Of a stretch of 64,000 nt of DNA, positions 62,192-64,000 are shown one piece after another. This stretch comes from Variovorax paradoxus EPS (lineage in GTDB: Bacteria; Pseudomonadota; Gammaproteobacteria; Burkholderiales; Burkholderiaceae_C). Location: assembly GCF_000184745.1 (NCBI RefSeq), contig NC_014931.1, forward strand, positions 868,001 to 932,000, read 5' to 3'. Every line of letters begins with the position of its first letter. Position 1 is the stretch's first letter. The notes under the pieces are model-generated. The model made no database searches. It was not told the DNA's origin and was given only the letters and a program-made list of their open reading frames with translations. Position numbers and translations under genes: made by a program.

Positions 62192-62802
62192 GCGAAGCGA
62201 CGAAGCCCGTTGCGGCGAAGACGGCGCTGGTCATCATCGACCTGCAGAACGACTTTCTCGATGCGAACGGTGCCTATGCGCGCGGCGGCGACACCAACCC
62301 GCTGGCGCTGCTGCTGCCGGCGCGCGTGGCCGAGGTGGCGCGCGTGCTCAAGGCGGCGGGCGGTTTCGTGGTCGCGAGCCAGTTCACGCTGTGGCCCGAT
62401 GCGGCCGGCGAACCGATGGTGTCGCCGCATCTGAAGGCGCTGCGCCCATACCTGAAGAAGGGCGACTTCGCACCCGGCAGTTGGGGCCAGGCGAACGTCG
62501 ATGCGCTGACCGGGCTTGTCGACGTGACGGTGAGCAAGGTCGCGTATTCAGCCTTCTTCAACACGCAGCTCGATTGGGTGCTGCGCCGCGCGGGCATCGA
62601 CACGGTCGCGGTCTGCGGCATCGTCACCAACGGTGGCGTCGCGAGCACGGTGCGCGATGCACACATGCGCGACTACCGCACGCTGGTGCTCGCCGACGGC
62701 TGCGCGGCCTTTGGCGAAGAGCGCCACCAGACCTCGCTGGCCGACATGCGCAACGTGGCCGAGGTGACGGACTGCGCAGCCTTCACTGCATCGCTCGCAT
62801 GA
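62188..62802 (+). CDS. Isochorismatase-fold hydrolase, nucleophile Cys absent
   Basis: Isochorismatase-superfamily protein of 204 residues. LVIIDLQNDFLD gives the catalytic Asp18 and SKVAYSAF gives Lys117, but the usual TNxCVxxT nucleophile motif reads TNGGVASTVRDA, with Gly150 where cysteine amidases have Cys. True isochorismatases such as EntB and PhzD also have Gly there, so this is unlikely to be an ordinary amidase (carbamoylsarcosine or maleamate type). ATG 62188 overlaps the hyuA stop. Role in the pathway unknown. Confidence 0.88.
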   Translation: MSEATKPVAAKTALVIIDLQNDFLDANGAYARGGDTNPLALLLPARVAEVARVLKAAGGFVVASQFTLWPDAAGEPMVSPHLKALRPYLKKGDFAPGSWGQANVDALTGLVDVTVSKVAYSAFFNTQLDWVLRRAGIDTVAVCGIVTNGGVASTVRDAHMRDYRTLVLADGCAAFGEERHQTSLADMRNVAEVTDCAAFTASLA

Positions 62803-64000
62803 CTGGCAGCCCCTCGCGCCTCATCCGCCGCACGGCACGGGTCGAGGCCGATGTGCACGTGCCGGTCGCCATCGTCGGCGGCGGCGCCTGCGGGCTCACG
62901 GCCGCGCTGATGCTGGCGGATGCGGGCGTGGAGTGCGTAGTGCTGGAGCGCGATGCGCTGCCAAGCGGCTCGACCGCGCTGTCCTCCGGCTTCATTCCCG
63001 CGCCAGGCACCCGCACGCAGCGCGCGCACGGCGTGCAAGACGACAGCGCCGAGTGCTTCGCCGCCGATATCCAGGCCAAGGCGCACGGGCGCGCGGCGCC
63101 TGCGCTGGTCGAGGCCTACGCGGGCTCCATCGGCCCGGCGCTCGACGCGCTGCAGGAGCGGCATGGGCTGCAGTGGATGCTGCTCGACGGCTTTCTCTAT
63201 CCGGGGCACAGCGTGCATCGCATGCACGCGCTGCCGCAGAAGACCGGGGCGTCGCTGATGGCCGCGCTGCAATCGGCCGTCGAGGCCGCGGGCATTCCGG
63301 TGCTGACGCAGGCGCTGGTCGACACGCTGGTGCTCGATGCCGAGGACCGCGTGATCGGCATCGACTACACCCGGCCCGACGGCAGCCGCGAGACCCTGGC
63401 CTGCGACGCGCTGCTGCTCGCGTGCAACGGCTTCGGCGGCAACGCGCAGATGGTGCGCACGCTGCTGCCCGAGATGGCCGAGGCCACCTTCGGCGGCCAC
63501 ACCGGCAACGACGGCAGCGCGATCCTCTGGGGCGAGTCGCTGGGTGCGCGGCTGCGCGACCTCAGCGGCTACCAGGGCCACGGCTCGTGGGTCACGCCGC
63601 AAGGAGCGCTGATGTCGTGGGCCGTGATGATGGAAGGCGGGGTGCAGATCAACCGCGAAGGCCGGCGCTTTCATGACGAGACCGAGGGTTACTCTGAAGC
63701 CGCGGTGCATGTGCTCGCGCAGCCGGGCGGCATTGCATGGAATGTGTTCGATGCGCCGCTGCTCGCGTTGGCGCGGGGCTTTCCCGATTTCTGCGATGCC
63801 GAAGCGGCGGGCGCCTTGCGGCGCTGCGAATCGGTGGCCGCGCTGGCCGACTGCATCGGCTGTGAGCAAGCGGTTCTGCAGGCCACGCTCGATGCGATGC
63901 GCGGCGGCGCGCCGCTTCCCGATGGCCGCGTCTTCGCACGCGCAATCGACGCCCCGTACTTCGCCGTGAAAGTCACCGGCGCGCTCTTCCACACCCAAGG
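62799..64000 (+). CDS. FAD-dependent oxidoreductase, 3' end cut by window
   Basis: Flavoprotein of the FAD_binding_2 (fumarate reductase/succinate dehydrogenase, KstD, TcuA) group; 400 residues are visible with no stop before the window end. VAIVGGGACGLTAALMLADAG is the dinucleotide-binding loop, ERDALPSGSTALSSGF the FAD contact, and INREGRRFHDETEGYSE a later family motif. Starts at an ATG overlapping the previous stop (ATGA), so it is part of the same operon. It may oxidise or reduce a carboxylate double bond. The ending GALFHTQG resembles the conserved active-site region before the C-terminal FAD motif. Confidence 0.9.
   Translation, partial: MTGSPSRLIRRTARVEADVHVPVAIVGGGACGLTAALMLADAGVECVVLERDALPSGSTALSSGFIPAPGTRTQRAHGVQDDSAECFAADIQAKAHGRAAPALVEAYAGSIGPALDALQERHGLQWMLLDGFLYPGHSVHRMHALPQKTGASLMAALQSAVEAAGIPVLTQALVDTLVLDAEDRVIGIDYTRPDGSRETLACDALLLACNGFGGNAQMVRTLLPEMAEATFGGHTGNDGSAILWGESLGARLRDLSGYQGHGSWVTPQGALMSWAVMMEGGVQINREGRRFHDETEGYSEAAVHVLAQPGGIAWNVFDAPLLALARGFPDFCDAEAAGALRRCESVAALADCIGCEQAVLQATLDAMRGGAPLPDGRVFARAIDAPYFAVKVTGALFHTQ

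Noticed and set aside
62188..62802. Creatinine or N-methylhydantoin pathway (HyuBA followed by carbamoylsarcosine amidase)
   Set aside because: The isochorismatase-fold enzyme lacks the nucleophilic Cys needed for that amidase, and creatinine deaminase and sarcosine oxidase genes are not seen in the window.

Overview
The window is GC-rich chromosomal DNA (roughly two thirds G+C in most genes). It looks like a betaproteobacterium of the Burkholderiales, most likely Comamonadaceae and probably Variovorax or a close relative. That placement is inference, from argB followed by a TetR-type slmA, the Bug-type periplasmic binding protein, the many importers and the dense ATGA-coupled operons. No rRNA, tRNA, CRISPR array, phage gene or insertion sequence was seen.

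Region 1 (1-33092) is a surface polysaccharide locus. It starts with dTDP-rhamnose genes (rfbB, cut by the window edge, rfbD and rfbA; rfbC lies 6.4 kb downstream, coupled to galE). Next is a sugar-nucleotide module of a LegB-like 4,6-dehydratase, a nucleotidyltransferase and a reductase. A long series of glycosyltransferases follows, including a 1135-residue methyltransferase-GT2-GT4 fusion and a two-domain 747-residue transferase. A NeuD-type acyltransferase plus DegT aminotransferase pair has been tandemly duplicated; the first aminotransferase copy has decayed. Two membrane O-acyltransferases complete the + strand run. On the opposite strand lie a methyltransferase and a Wzm/Wzt-type ABC exporter. 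The right end holds two GT2 enzymes, an OafA-type acyltransferase with an SGNH domain, a further GT2 and a WecA/WbpL-like initiating transferase. No Wzx or Wzy was seen, so ABC-transporter-dependent export is the likely route.

Region 2 (33143-34749) is ordinary chromosome: argB and slmA, ending at hairpins that separate slmA from a convergent operon.

Region 3 (34864-50240) is a sugar or sugar-acid catabolic locus. A FadR-family regulator heads a long minus-strand operon with a TRAP transporter, an UxaA-family dehydratase, a complete CUT2 sugar ABC importer, an SMP-30 lactonase and an Ldh-family dehydrogenase. Two SDR dehydrogenases, an FAH-family hydrolase and an AraC regulator are divergent from it. 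Together these fit a complete non-phosphorylating route of the L-fucose/L-rhamnose/D-arabinose kind, ending in pyruvate plus a 2-hydroxy acid. A near-perfect palindrome overlaps the divergent promoter.

Region 4 (50285-64000) is a second catabolic operon with an unidentified substrate. It holds a HutC/UTRA regulator, a complete Liv-type ABC importer, an orphan Bug binding protein, LeuC/LeuD-like hydro-lyase subunits, HyuB/HyuA hydantoinase/oxoprolinase subunits, an isochorismatase-fold hydrolase lacking the usual catalytic cysteine, and an FAD oxidoreductase cut by the window end.
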